A stretch of 64,000 bases of DNA from SIG299 sp051880375. GTDB lineage: Bacteria > Bacillota > Clostridia > Lachnospirales > Lachnospiraceae. The stretch is taken from the NCBI GenBank assembly GCA_051880375.1, contig JBJENV010000036.1, forward strand, positions 1 through 64,000, read 5' to 3'. Both the position numbers and the translations under genes were made by a program. This document shows, in pieces, positions 1-8,770 of this stretch; the stretch's first letter is position 1, and every line of letters begins with the position of its first letter. The notes beneath the pieces are model-generated. The model worked only from the letters and a program-made list of their open reading frames with translations. It was not told the origin of the DNA and did no database searches.

Positions 1-36
1 CCAAGTAACATACTTAGCGAAAACTTCTGCAACAAG

Positions 37-1302
37 ATGAGGAAAAACATGGAACAAAAGGTCGGCTACCGGATGATTACGTATCGGTTCAGACTGTATT
101 GCAGCAGAGAGGAACTGTTGCTTTACACGAACAGGAGGTATAACGAGGTTCTCCGGTTTTACTATGACATTTTAATGAAGGAAACAGAGCTTGCCGGAAT
201 GTCCAGATATCAGATAAGCAGACAGCTGGAACTGTTGTCAATCGGTGCAAGAGGCGAGGACAGCGAGGCAACAAAGTATCCGTTTCCTTACGGAAAGGTT
301 CCGTTGTATTTTCGCAGAGCAGCAATCAACGATGCCATTCGCTTACATCGAAGCTATCTTACCGGAAAAGAAAACGGTGCAAAACCGGCAGAGGAATTTC
401 ATGCTTCTCCGATTTACTACAAAGGCATGTACAAAAACCTTACAGACGAATCTGTGTGCTTGAAGTTGTTTGACGGAGAACGCTGGATTTGGGAAGAATG
501 CAGGCTGGATACCTGTGGCAGGGAGTTTCCGAAGGAAGAAGCGATGCTCTCTCCGGTCATCAAAGGAACCGGGCGTCGTGCCATGCTGCACATTCCGGTG
601 CGGGAGCCGGTGCAGGATGTCCGCACGGTAAAGGAACGGATGCAGACGGAGGAGCGCATCTGTGCCATGTCATTTCCGGGCGGAGACTGTTTCGCGGTAC
701 TTGCGGTACTGGGAAAAGACGGAACGCTTCAGGAAACTAAGTTCATCCGCGGAGGAGACAAGCTGCTGCATGAAAGACAGAAGTTAGTCAGCCGCATGAA
801 GCGGAACCGCATCAGCATGGGCGGAGATTTGTCCGGGCTGGAAGGCGAAGAACATAAGCACCTCAAGGAAAAGATACATCACCTAACAGAAGATGCTACT
901 CACAAGGTGAGCCATGAGATTGCAGAGTTTTGTGAGAGCAGGAACATTCGCATTCTGGTTGTGCCGGATTACAGGCAGAACACTATCAACATGAACACAC
1001 TCGGTTACCTTACAGCCACAAATTATGACTGGCTTGGGCGGCGCATCATTTCTTACTTAAAGTACAAGGCATTTGGAAAAGGAATGGTCGTAACCGGTGT
1101 CAGCAGAAAGGATATTTCCCGGACCTGCCACATCTGTGGGGAACAGGTTAAGAAATATAACGAAGGACATGCACCGTCAGTTCAGTATTACGGCGGCAGA
1201 AACTTCATTTGTCCAAACGGACATCAGGGTAATTCCCATTTGAATTCTGCAATCAATGCAGGACTCAAATTTTTGAAATCTCAGGCAGAAATGCAGGAGT
1301 AA
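37..1302 (+). CDS. TnpB-family protein with all three RuvC catalytic positions replaced (TldR-like candidate)
   Basis: This is a 421-residue member of the IS605/IS607 TnpB family, normally an RNA-guided RuvC nuclease. The C-terminal half keeps the TnpB layout, and the zinc finger is visible as C364-x2-C367 then C392, with H396 near where the fourth Cys is expected. By eye, S212 (AMSF) replaces the Asp of RuvC-I GID, P310 (VVPDY) replaces the Glu of RuvC-II vEdL, and H401 (SHLNSAIN) replaces the Asp of RuvC-III DxNAA. That suggests loss of cleavage with RNA binding kept, as in the exapted TldR repressors. No tnpA is adjacent, and the window edge hides the upstream side. ATG 49 has a better spaced GAGGA than ATG 37. 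The family call is firm; the regulatory role is inferred. Confidence 0.85.
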   Translation: MRKNMEQKVGYRMITYRFRLYCSREELLLYTNRRYNEVLRFYYDILMKETELAGMSRYQISRQLELLSIGARGEDSEATKYPFPYGKVPLYFRRAAINDAIRLHRSYLTGKENGAKPAEEFHASPIYYKGMYKNLTDESVCLKLFDGERWIWEECRLDTCGREFPKEEAMLSPVIKGTGRRAMLHIPVREPVQDVRTVKERMQTEERICAMSFPGGDCFAVLAVLGKDGTLQETKFIRGGDKLLHERQKLVSRMKRNRISMGGDLSGLEGEEHKHLKEKIHHLTEDATHKVSHEIAEFCESRNIRILVVPDYRQNTINMNTLGYLTATNYDWLGRRIISYLKYKAFGKGMVVTGVSRKDISRTCHICGEQVKKYNEGHAPSVQYYGGRNFICPNGHQGNSHLNSAINAGLKFLKSQAEMQE

Positions 1303-1410
1303 CGTATGCGGCTATCAGCCGAATGCGTCCGGTACAGCATCGCCGTTTTCTGGCTCGCTTAAGCAACCAGGGGAGAAGATGCTGGAAGTTATTAAATGAT
1401 AGACGGATTA
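1303..1410 (+). ncRNA. Possible guide-RNA scaffold downstream of the TnpB-like gene
   Basis: TnpB and TldR guide RNAs are normally encoded at and just past the 3' end of the protein gene. Here the 166-nt gap folds well. It has CGGCT-ATC-AGCCG at 1309-1321 and a 7-bp stem CAGCATC (1335-1341) with GATGCTG (1378-1384). That stem encloses GCC/GGC (1342-1344 with 1352-1354) and the palindrome GCTTAAGC (1357-1364). If this is a scaffold, the guide would start just after about 1384. Neither the scaffold end nor the guide can be fixed from one sequence. The region could also be an ordinary leader of the polysaccharide operon. Confidence 0.35.
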
Positions 1411-1468
1411 TAGCGTAAACCTTGTGTGTTTGAATGCAGTTTTGGGGAAAAGTAAGAGGAAAAGAAAG

Positions 1469-2959
1469 ATGAACAAGATACGGCATAAGGCAGTGCTGCG
1501 CGTTGCAGTGCTGATTAATATCATATTGCTGACATGCCCGTTTGTGATGAGTTGGTTTCTGTATTATGCAGGACGAATCCTTAACCCTTATTACATGAAG
1601 GGGAATATTCTTGTGATTGCATTGTTTGTCATTCTTTATGTGGCATTCAGCCATACCTATGATGCTTTCCTGATTTCCTACAACCGGATTTCCGAGATGG
1701 TATACAGCCAAAGTCTTGCACTTCTGATTTCAGACACAGTCATGTATATTGTTATTTCCTTGCTCAGTATAAAGCTTGTGAATATCGGGCCACTAATTCT
1801 TACCATATTGACACAGATATTGTTTTCAGCTCTCTGGTCATTAGTAGTGCATCTATGGTATTTTGCCGTAAATAAGCCGAGACGTACTGCTGTTGTATAT
1901 GACGCACGTCGCGGTATCGAAGATTTGATTCATGAGTACGGACTTAGTAAGAAGTTTGAAATTGTAGCTACAGCAACTGCCTCAGAATGCATCGAAGGAC
2001 AGATGAAGATGTTAGAAGGTATGGAGGCTGTGTTTGTGTGCGGTGTCCACAGCCATGACAGAAATGTGATTTTAAAGTACTGCATTGCAAACGATATCCG
2101 CTTGTTTGTGCTGCCGCGGGTAGGTGATGTTATCATGAGCGGTGCCAAAAGGATGCATATGTTCCATCTGCCGATACTGATGGTGGAGCGTTACAATCCG
2201 TCAATGGAGTATCTTCTGTTAAAAAGAGTTTTTGATTTGTTTGCTTCCGGACTGGGGTTAGTTCTTGCCTCTCCGTTTATGATAATTACTGCAATAGCGA
2301 TTAAGATATGCGATGGCGGACCGGTTCTTTACCACCAACGCAGGCTGACAAAGGGAGGAAAAGAGTTTGATGTGCTGAAATTCCGCAGTATGCGTGTGGA
2401 TGCAGAAAAGGATGGTGCACAGCTCTCCAGCAGAGACAAAGACGACCGTATAACACCGGTTGGCAGGTTCATCCGTAAGGTGCGGATAGACGAGCTGCCG
2501 CAGCTGATTAACATCCTGCGCGGCGATATGTCTGTCGTAGGTCCGCGCCCGGAACGACCGGAGATTGCGGAAGAGTACTTAAAGGAGCTTCCGGAATTCA
2601 ATCTGCGTCTGCAGGCAAAGGCAGGACTTACCGGCTATGCGCAGGTATACGGTAAATACAACACAACACCGTATGATAAGCTTCAGATGGATTTGATGTA
2701 TATATCAAATCCAAGCTTTGTTGAGGATATGAAAATTGTTCTGGCAACGATAAAAATTATCTTTCTTCCGGACAGTACGGAGGGAATTGCAGAGGGACAG
2801 AGGACGGCAGCGGCAACAGAAGCAGCTGCAGCAGCAGAGGTTGCATCAACGAAGGAAACATCGGAATGCGAACAGCGTGTAATGAAACCAAAGAAATCGG
2901 AGACAGATAATAATTCTACCGACAGGGAGAAAGATAGTGAAAGACGAAAAAGAACGTAA
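1469..2959 (+). CDS. Polyprenyl-phosphate sugar-1-phosphate transferase (priming glycosyltransferase)
   Basis: This membrane enzyme should start polysaccharide repeat synthesis by moving a sugar-1-phosphate from a nucleotide sugar to undecaprenyl phosphate. The N-terminal 130 residues are strongly hydrophobic (about four membrane segments), followed by a nucleotide-binding-like linker. From about residue 251 the bacterial sugar transferase domain (PF02397 type) shows KRVFDLF, a GGPVLYHQRR stretch, FDVLKFRSM, DELPQL and GDMSVVGPRPE. The last 55 or so residues are an Ala/Glu then Lys/Asp-rich tail outside the usual domain. ATG 1469 follows GAGGAAAAGAAAG. It is the first gene of the glycan cluster and overlaps the next gene by 23 nt. 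Confidence 0.9.
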   Translation: MNKIRHKAVLRVAVLINIILLTCPFVMSWFLYYAGRILNPYYMKGNILVIALFVILYVAFSHTYDAFLISYNRISEMVYSQSLALLISDTVMYIVISLLSIKLVNIGPLILTILTQILFSALWSLVVHLWYFAVNKPRRTAVVYDARRGIEDLIHEYGLSKKFEIVATATASECIEGQMKMLEGMEAVFVCGVHSHDRNVILKYCIANDIRLFVLPRVGDVIMSGAKRMHMFHLPILMVERYNPSMEYLLLKRVFDLFASGLGLVLASPFMIITAIAIKICDGGPVLYHQRRLTKGGKEFDVLKFRSMRVDAEKDGAQLSSRDKDDRITPVGRFIRKVRIDELPQLINILRGDMSVVGPRPERPEIAEEYLKELPEFNLRLQAKAGLTGYAQVYGKYNTTPYDKLQMDLMYISNPSFVEDMKIVLATIKIIFLPDSTEGIAEGQRTAAATEAAAAAEVASTKETSECEQRVMKPKKSETDNNSTDREKDSERRKRT

Positions 2960-3506
2960 GGAAAAGAAGGAAAAATTCTTTCAAAAATTGAATCAGGATA
3001 AAAGGCTTCAGGTAATTTTCTTTGTGCTCAGCATGCTTGTACTGTTTGCCGGATACTTCGCAGGTGAGAGATGGATACTCTATAGGAAAATTACACACAT
3101 GGAGCCTATAGAAGATTTAAAAATCCGAAAGAAGATAGAATGTGCAAAAACAGTTGACGGCAAGATAACACTGTCGGGGTGGATATTGCGGGTGGATTCA
3201 CAGAATCTGAACGTGAAGCTGCTGCTAAAGGAAGAAGATACCGGAAAAATTAAAGTGCTGAAAACATCCCAAATGGAAAGAGATGATATGGGGGAATATT
3301 CCCTCAAAGCATGGAACTATGGGAAAACCGGATTTAAAGCAAACATATCTTCTGAAAAATTGAAGGAGGATGTTTGCTATGAAATCCTTTTCTACTATAC
3401 ATATATGCTTTTAGGACAAACCTATGCAAAACTGGTGCCCGCCGGAAACTATTTATTGAATGGAGAAATGTATGATTGTTCTCCACACACACTAACTACT
3501 CCATAG
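2937..3506 (+). CDS. Single-pass membrane protein of unknown function in the polysaccharide operon
   Basis: This is a 189-residue protein with a very basic N-terminus (KDEKERKEKKEKFF), one membrane helix at about residues 25-45 and an extracytoplasmic part of about 140 residues rich in beta-type sequence. The GTG start at 2937 lies inside the end of the priming transferase gene and has AGGGAGA just upstream, so the two are probably translationally coupled. I do not recognise a family. The end (MYDCSPHTLTTP) looks less structured and could reflect a truncated or shifted 3' end. An accessory role in polysaccharide assembly is suggested only by context. Confidence 0.6.
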   Translation: MKDEKERKEKKEKFFQKLNQDKRLQVIFFVLSMLVLFAGYFAGERWILYRKITHMEPIEDLKIRKKIECAKTVDGKITLSGWILRVDSQNLNVKLLLKEEDTGKIKVLKTSQMERDDMGEYSLKAWNYGKTGFKANISSEKLKEDVCYEILFYYTYMLLGQTYAKLVPAGNYLLNGEMYDCSPHTLTTP

Positions 3507-3572
3507 CTTTTTCGATGTGAAGACATTTACAAAGATAGGAAGTATACAAATAGAAAAAGGGTGATGCAGAAA

Positions 3573-4358
3573 ATGCAGAAGGAAGACTACCAAGCCGGAT
3601 TAGTTAGTATTATTGTTCCGTTTTTCAATTCCGCACTATTTTTAGCAAGGACATTGAACTGCATCAAAAATCAGACGTATCGGCAGTGGGAATTGATTCT
3701 GGTGGATGATGCTTCTACTGATGGAAGTGCTTCACTTGCAGAGAAGTGGATAGAGGAATCAAGTGAGAATGTGCAACAAGTGTGCTTACTTAAGAATGAA
3801 CAGAACATGGGACCTGCTTTTTCACGCAACCGGGGTATCCGTGCGGCGCATGGCAGATATCTTGTCTATCTTGATGCTGACGATTACTGGGAGGTGGATA
3901 AGTTAGAAAAGCAGTACCATTTCATGAGGGAGAAGGATTGTGCGTTCTCTTTTACCGGATATGAGTTTGCTGGTAAGGACGGGATTCGTAATGGCAGAGT
4001 GGTACACGTGCCAGAGCGGATTACCTATGAAGAGGCACTTACGAACACAACGATCTCTACGATTACCGTGATGTTTGACCGGAGCAGAATACCAGACGAG
4101 CTTTTGTTTATGCCGGAACACTGTCAGAGGGAGGATACAGCGACATGGTGGAAGATACTGAAAAACGGATACACCGCCTACGGACTGGATGAGGCTTTGT
4201 CGGTCTACTGCCGACACAAAGGTTCCCATTCCTCCAACAAGTTAAAGGCAGTCCTCGGAACCTACCGGATGTACCGGGAACAGGAAGGGCTGGGAGGTAA
4301 AAAAACCATGGTCTGTATGCTGAAATACATTTACGGAGCGGTAAAAAGGCGGCTGTGA
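3573..4358 (+). CDS. Family 2 glycosyltransferase
   Basis: This is a GT-A fold glycosyltransferase of about 261 residues. Visible motifs are SIIVPFFN near the N-terminus, LILVDDASTDGS (nucleotide binding), and YLDADDYWE with the DxD-like metal/nucleotide-sugar site. It probably adds one sugar of the repeat unit on the cytoplasmic side of the membrane. Possible starts are GTG 3561, ATG 3564 and ATG 3573; AAAAAGGG at 3554-3561 is best spaced for 3573. The stop codon lies inside the first copy of a 19-bp tandem repeat, so repeat-number changes could affect its end. The substrate cannot be told from sequence. Confidence 0.85.
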   Translation: MQKEDYQAGLVSIIVPFFNSALFLARTLNCIKNQTYRQWELILVDDASTDGSASLAEKWIEESSENVQQVCLLKNEQNMGPAFSRNRGIRAAHGRYLVYLDADDYWEVDKLEKQYHFMREKDCAFSFTGYEFAGKDGIRNGRVVHVPERITYEEALTNTTISTITVMFDRSRIPDELLFMPEHCQREDTATWWKILKNGYTAYGLDEALSVYCRHKGSHSSNKLKAVLGTYRMYREQEGLGGKKTMVCMLKYIYGAVKRRL

Positions 4359-4406
4359 GCGGCCTCGGCGGCTGTGAGCGGCCTCGGCGGCTGTGAGCGG
4401 TCTCGG
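4350..4406 (+). repeat. Three tandem 19-bp GC-rich repeats
   Basis: The unit CGGCTGTGAGCGGCCTCGG occurs at 4350-4368, 4369-4387 and 4388-4406, with a single change (C to T) in the third copy. The stop codon TGA (4356-4358) of the upstream glycosyltransferase lies in copy one. The array fills the gap before the next gene, whose RBS follows 11 bp later. Nothing else in the cluster has this composition. Confidence 0.95.
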
Positions 4407-4436
4407 CGGATTTAGGCAGGAGAGGTGGAACATCAA

Positions 4437-5462
4437 ATGCAGAAGGTTTTGACAGTAGTCATACCGACCTACAATACAGAATGTTTTCTGCGGGAATGTC
4501 TGGATTCTCTTTTAAGTACAGAGCTTGCTGAAACTACGGAAATTCTGGTTGTGGACGATGGTTCTGTGGATAACAGCGGAAGCATTGCGGACGAATACGA
4601 AAGAAAGTATCCGAACATTGTGAAGGTAGTCCATAAAGAGAACGGCGGGCATGGCTCCGCCATCAATATCGGAATTGCGCTGGCTGCCGGAACGTATTTC
4701 AAGGTGGTGGACAGCGATGACAGTGTGGAACCGGCGGCGTATACAGCTTATCTTGGAAAGCTTAAGAAGCTTGCAAAAACAGGCTGTGATTTGATGGCAA
4801 CACCGTTTGTATGTGTACGGCAGACAAAGAAGTCTGTGCAGCGTCATGTAAAGCAGCAAGAAAGAAAAATTGAGGGAGCCGATGCATTGAAACGGGATGA
4901 GATTCTTAGCTTTGAATCTGTGGCAGACCGGCTTCATGTCCGCATGCACGAATGGACGATACGGACAGAAATTCTAAAGGAGCATGGAATACATCTTTCG
5001 GAGCATTCTTTTTATGTGGATATGCAGTACATTCTGTTTCCTGTGCCATGGATAAAAACGGTCTGTATTCTGGACGAAACAGTGTATCGTTACCGCCTCG
5101 GAAGCGACGCACAGAGCGTATCGGTAAGAAATATGCAGAAGAACCGGGAACAGCACAGAAATGTGATGCGTTCTCTGATTCGGTTTTATAAAGAACGGGA
5201 GGCTGTGGGGGACAGGAAAGAAATTCTTTCCTATCTGGCACGCGGTATCGCAAAAATGGAAGCAGATGAAGTTCAGACAGTCTTAAGCCTGCCGATAGGA
5301 AGGGCAGCAAAGACGGAGCTTGTGGAATGCGAGCAGGAGATAAAGACGGAGTGTCCGGCGGCGTATGCCGCAAACGAAAAGAAGAGTCTGTGGCTGCTAA
5401 GAAGGAGCGGGTATTGGCTGTATCCGGCGGCAGCAGTCGCATGGAGGTTGGTAAAGAGGTAG
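4437..5462 (+). CDS. Family 2 glycosyltransferase
   Basis: This is a 341-residue GT-A glycosyltransferase. Motifs are TVVIPTYNTE at the start, EILVVDDGSVDNSG, and KVVDSDDSVEP as the DxD-like site. A helical C-terminal region of about 150 residues ends in a basic, partly hydrophobic stretch (SGYWLYPAAAVAWRLVKR) that may contact the membrane. ATG 4437 is preferred over GTG 4425 because AGGAGAGG at 4418-4425 sits upstream of it. It is co-directional with the flanking glycosyltransferases, and the donor and acceptor are unknown. Confidence 0.87.
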   Translation: MQKVLTVVIPTYNTECFLRECLDSLLSTELAETTEILVVDDGSVDNSGSIADEYERKYPNIVKVVHKENGGHGSAINIGIALAAGTYFKVVDSDDSVEPAAYTAYLGKLKKLAKTGCDLMATPFVCVRQTKKSVQRHVKQQERKIEGADALKRDEILSFESVADRLHVRMHEWTIRTEILKEHGIHLSEHSFYVDMQYILFPVPWIKTVCILDETVYRYRLGSDAQSVSVRNMQKNREQHRNVMRSLIRFYKEREAVGDRKEILSYLARGIAKMEADEVQTVLSLPIGRAAKTELVECEQEIKTECPAAYAANEKKSLWLLRRSGYWLYPAAAVAWRLVKR

Positions 5463-5465
5463 CTT

Positions 5466-6407
5466 ATGAGAGAACCGGTAATAAGTGTAATTGTGCTTAC
5501 TTATAATCATGAAAATTATGTGAGGGGTTGCTTAGAAAGTATTCTTTGCCAAAAAGTCAGCGTCCCGATAGAAATTCTGGTTTCGGATGATGCGTCTGCG
5601 GACAGAACGCCGGAAATCTTACAGGAGTATAAGGAGCGCTTCCCGGAAAAAATCAAACTGACACTTCGAACAGAAAATGTAGGGGCAACCAGAAATTCTT
5701 ATGAGTTACTTTTGCAGGCAAAGGGAAAATACCTTGCATTTTGTGAAGGGGATGACTTCTGGTGCGATGAAAATAAATTACAGACACAGTATGACTTTAT
5801 GGAGGCACATCCGCAGTATATCGGCTGTTCCCACAAAATCAGGCTGGTTGATAAAAATGGAGTACCCAAAAAGAAGCAGAGGCTTTATTGGACAAGTGAA
5901 AAAAAGGTGTTTCGCCTTCGGGATTTTCAAGGAATTTTCCTGCCAGGACATGCTAGTTCATGGTTCAGAAGAAATATCTATTTATCGGGAGAGGATTTTT
6001 CCATTCAGTACCGGGCAAACAGAAATATTGGCGATAGAACGGTAGCGTTGCTTTATCTGGCAAGGGGAGAGTTTTATCACTTGGATAGCGTTATGAGCTG
6101 TTACAGGCAGGTGGCGGAGGCAGGGGGGAACAATCTATCATCAAGTCTTTATGTAGGGAATGAAGAAAGCGTGAAGCTGGATTTTGAATATACCCTGCGG
6201 CTGGAAGCGTATGCAAAAGAGCATATAGAGCAAAGCGTAGACTTCGATTATCACAAGTGTGAGCTGCTGCTTCGGATTCTACATGGAAAAGCAGGGAAAA
6301 AGGATACAAAACTGCTTGCAAAGAGCATATACAACAGTATGCAGAAGAAGCGTCGCATGGTACTGTTATCGGCGAAAATACTATGGAAAAAAATATGCAG
6401 GGGCTAG
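5466..6407 (+). CDS. Family 2 glycosyltransferase
   Basis: This is a 313-residue GT2 enzyme. The N-terminal SVIVLTYNHENYV, ILVSDDASADRTPEIL and FCEGDDFWCDENKL motifs give the nucleotide-sugar binding core. They resemble the branch of GT2 enzymes that carry GDDFW after the second beta sheet. The start lies 3 nt after the previous stop with AAGAGGT upstream. The next gene (dehydratase) begins 4 nt after its stop, so the block is one operon. Confidence 0.87.
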   Translation: MREPVISVIVLTYNHENYVRGCLESILCQKVSVPIEILVSDDASADRTPEILQEYKERFPEKIKLTLRTENVGATRNSYELLLQAKGKYLAFCEGDDFWCDENKLQTQYDFMEAHPQYIGCSHKIRLVDKNGVPKKKQRLYWTSEKKVFRLRDFQGIFLPGHASSWFRRNIYLSGEDFSIQYRANRNIGDRTVALLYLARGEFYHLDSVMSCYRQVAEAGGNNLSSSLYVGNEESVKLDFEYTLRLEAYAKEHIEQSVDFDYHKCELLLRILHGKAGKKDTKLLAKSIYNSMQKKRRMVLLSAKILWKKICRG

Positions 6408-6411
6408 GATT

Positions 6412-7776
6412 ATGGGAGAAGAACTCTTAGATTTGTTTTTTCAATCATGGGAATACAGAGATGGAAATTGTAATACGTTAGAGGAAATTCTGGATTGGAT
6501 AGAAGAACGGAATCGGAGTTTGCATGTAAAAATTAAGGAAATCCCGTTTTCAGAATGCGAAAAATGGGGATACGGACCGGAGGGAACCATAAAGCACGAA
6601 AACGACGGATTCTTTGAGATATGCGGAATCAGGAAAGAACATAACGGAACGACAATTTCGGAGCAGCCGATTATTTTACAGTACGAGATAGGATACCTTG
6701 GAATCTTATGCAAAAAAATAGACGGCGTTTTGAATTTTCTGATGCAGGCAAAGATTGAGCCCGGAAATGTAAATAAGATACAGATATCGCCTACGATACA
6801 GGCGACAAAGAGTAATTTTACCAGAAAGCACGGGGGAAAGCAGCCGGCATATCTGGAGTATTTCAGCGGACATAAGGGAGTGTGCATTGTAGACCAGTTA
6901 CAATCCGAGCAGGCATCCCGCTTTTTCCATAAAAGAAACCGTAACATCATTTTGTTCATCGAAGAGGACATAGAGATTCTGCCGACGCACAAATGGATGA
7001 CGTTAGGTCAGATAAAAGAGCTGATGAAGATAGATAATCTGGTTAACATGGATACCAGAACCGTACTATCCTGCATTCCGTTTTGCATGAGCGAGGATTA
7101 TCAGGGAAAAGCGAAGAATACTTTTTTTAAGTCGCTTTTGCAGGGAAGGGCGGAAATAAAGGAAGCCTTTCAGAAGCTGAATGATTACAAAATGTATAAC
7201 GAATTTGAAACGAAGTTGATTCCGTTAAAGGAGTTAAAGGATTGGAAGGAAGATGCGTATGGCTGGAAGCATCGTAACGGATATTATTTTGAGATTATTT
7301 ACTGTGCGATAGAGATAGAAGGAAGAGAAGTAAGAAAATGGGCACAACCGTTATTAAAGGCAAAAGGACATGCCTTGTTTGGTCTTTTGACTTTTGTAGA
7401 GGAGGGCGTAAGAAAGTATATTGTTCAGGTATCGCAGGAAATCGGAAGCTTTGACACGGCGGAGTTTGGACCGACGCTGCAGTTAGAAAGCGGCTGGAGG
7501 GCGGAGAATGCTACCGACAGGGTACAGAAATTGTTCTTCACGGAATGGGAAAAGAGAGAAAACGTATTATGCGATGTATTGCTTTCGGAAGAGGGCGGAC
7601 GCTTTTTTGAGGAAGAGAACAGGAACGTTATTATTGAAATAGAGAAGGAACAGTTAGAGGATATACCGGAAAATTATCTGATTGTCAATTACCAGACCTT
7701 GAATCTGCTGGCGCAGTTTCCAAGCAGTTTGAATATTCAGCTAAGGAATCTGATTTCTTTAATTGATTACAGATAA
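6412..7776 (+). CDS. NDP-hexose 2,3-dehydratase (EvaA/TylX3/SpnO family)
   Basis: This 454-residue enzyme is expected to remove the 2-hydroxyl of dTDP-4-keto-6-deoxyglucose to give the unstable 3,4-diketo-2,6-dideoxy sugar. It has the two-repeat architecture of the PF03559 family. Repeat one carries AKIEPGNVNKIQISPTIQ and the ATKSNFTRKHGG box; repeat two carries QPLLKAKGHALFGLL and EFGPTLQLES. ATG 6412 follows the preceding stop directly, and upstream in-frame codons lie within the previous gene. Neighbours supply the 3-ketoreductase and the aminotransferase of the same pathway. Such genes are best known from antibiotic deoxysugar clusters, so this one in a surface-glycan locus is notable. 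Confidence 0.85.
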   Translation: MGEELLDLFFQSWEYRDGNCNTLEEILDWIEERNRSLHVKIKEIPFSECEKWGYGPEGTIKHENDGFFEICGIRKEHNGTTISEQPIILQYEIGYLGILCKKIDGVLNFLMQAKIEPGNVNKIQISPTIQATKSNFTRKHGGKQPAYLEYFSGHKGVCIVDQLQSEQASRFFHKRNRNIILFIEEDIEILPTHKWMTLGQIKELMKIDNLVNMDTRTVLSCIPFCMSEDYQGKAKNTFFKSLLQGRAEIKEAFQKLNDYKMYNEFETKLIPLKELKDWKEDAYGWKHRNGYYFEIIYCAIEIEGREVRKWAQPLLKAKGHALFGLLTFVEEGVRKYIVQVSQEIGSFDTAEFGPTLQLESGWRAENATDRVQKLFFTEWEKRENVLCDVLLSEEGGRFFEEENRNVIIEIEKEQLEDIPENYLIVNYQTLNLLAQFPSSLNIQLRNLISLIDYR

Positions 7777-7816
7777 CAGATGAAATCAAAGGAATCACAC
7801 ACAGGAGAGGATTAGC

Positions 7817-8770
7817 ATGATACGGTTAGGAATTATAGGAGCGGCGGACATTGCATACCGGAGATTTTTGCCGGCGCTTTGCAAAAATGAGTTCTTTGAA
7901 TATGTGGGGGTTGCTTCTCACACGAGAGAAAAAGCGGAAAGAATACAGGAAGCGTTTCAGGGGGAAATCTTTGATTCTTACGAAAAGCTGCTGGAGGATA
8001 GCCTTGTGGATGCCGTTTATCTGGCATTGCCTCCGGCGCTGCATTACCAATATGGGAAAAAGGTGCTGGAAGCAGGAAAACACCTTTTCATGGAAAAGCC
8101 GTTTACGACAAGCTTAAAAGAAACAGAAGAGCTGTTGAAAATGGCAGCGGATCGCCATCTGGCGGTGCATGAGAACTATATGTTTTTATACCATAAACAG
8201 TTAGATGCAGTGAAGCAGGAATTAAAAGAAGGGCAGATTGGAGAGGCACGTCTTTATCGTATCAGCTTTGGCTTTCCGTTTAGAGGAGAAAACGATTTCA
8301 GGTATCAGAAGGAACTGGGCGGCGGGGCATTGCTTGACTGTGGAGGCTATACATTACGTCTGGCGCAGGAGCTTTTAGGAGAGGTAAAGGTAGCGGCGTC
8401 TAAACAGTATCTGGATTCCGGGCGGCAGGTAGATTTGTATGGCGCGGCAACCGTAGAAGGGGAAACTGCAACGGCTCAGCTTGCATACGGAATGGATAAT
8501 GAATATCGTTGTGAACTTGAAGTATGGGGAAGCAAAGGAATTTTGAAGGCAGAGAGAATTTTTACGGCGCCGTGTGATTTCCCGACCGTCTTATTGGAAC
8601 AGAAGGGCGGAAAAACGGAGCGAAAAGAGGTTGGCTGTGACGATCAATTTTATAATTCCATCATGGAGTTTAAGCGTTTAATAGACGACCAGGAAAAGCA
8701 AAACAAAAAGCGGGCTGAAATCAGAAAAACAGCGGAGCTTATAGAACAGATAAAAGGAGAACAGCAATGA
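7817..8770 (+). CDS. Gfo/Idh/MocA-type oxidoreductase, probable NDP-hexose 3-ketoreductase
   Basis: This 317-residue NAD(P)-dependent oxidoreductase has the N-terminal Rossmann motif RLGIIGAADIA and the family signature MEKPFTTS (Lys of the EKP motif). The C-terminal substrate domain contains GGGALLDCGGYTLRLAQ. Next to a 2,3-dehydratase the expected role is reduction of the 3-keto group, as in KijD10 or SpnN, giving dTDP-4-keto-2,6-dideoxyhexose. AGGAGAGG at 7803-7810 sets the start. The 3' end overlaps the aminotransferase start by 4 nt. Confidence 0.82.
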   Translation: MIRLGIIGAADIAYRRFLPALCKNEFFEYVGVASHTREKAERIQEAFQGEIFDSYEKLLEDSLVDAVYLALPPALHYQYGKKVLEAGKHLFMEKPFTTSLKETEELLKMAADRHLAVHENYMFLYHKQLDAVKQELKEGQIGEARLYRISFGFPFRGENDFRYQKELGGGALLDCGGYTLRLAQELLGEVKVAASKQYLDSGRQVDLYGAATVEGETATAQLAYGMDNEYRCELEVWGSKGILKAERIFTAPCDFPTVLLEQKGGKTERKEVGCDDQFYNSIMEFKRLIDDQEKQNKKRAEIRKTAELIEQIKGEQQ

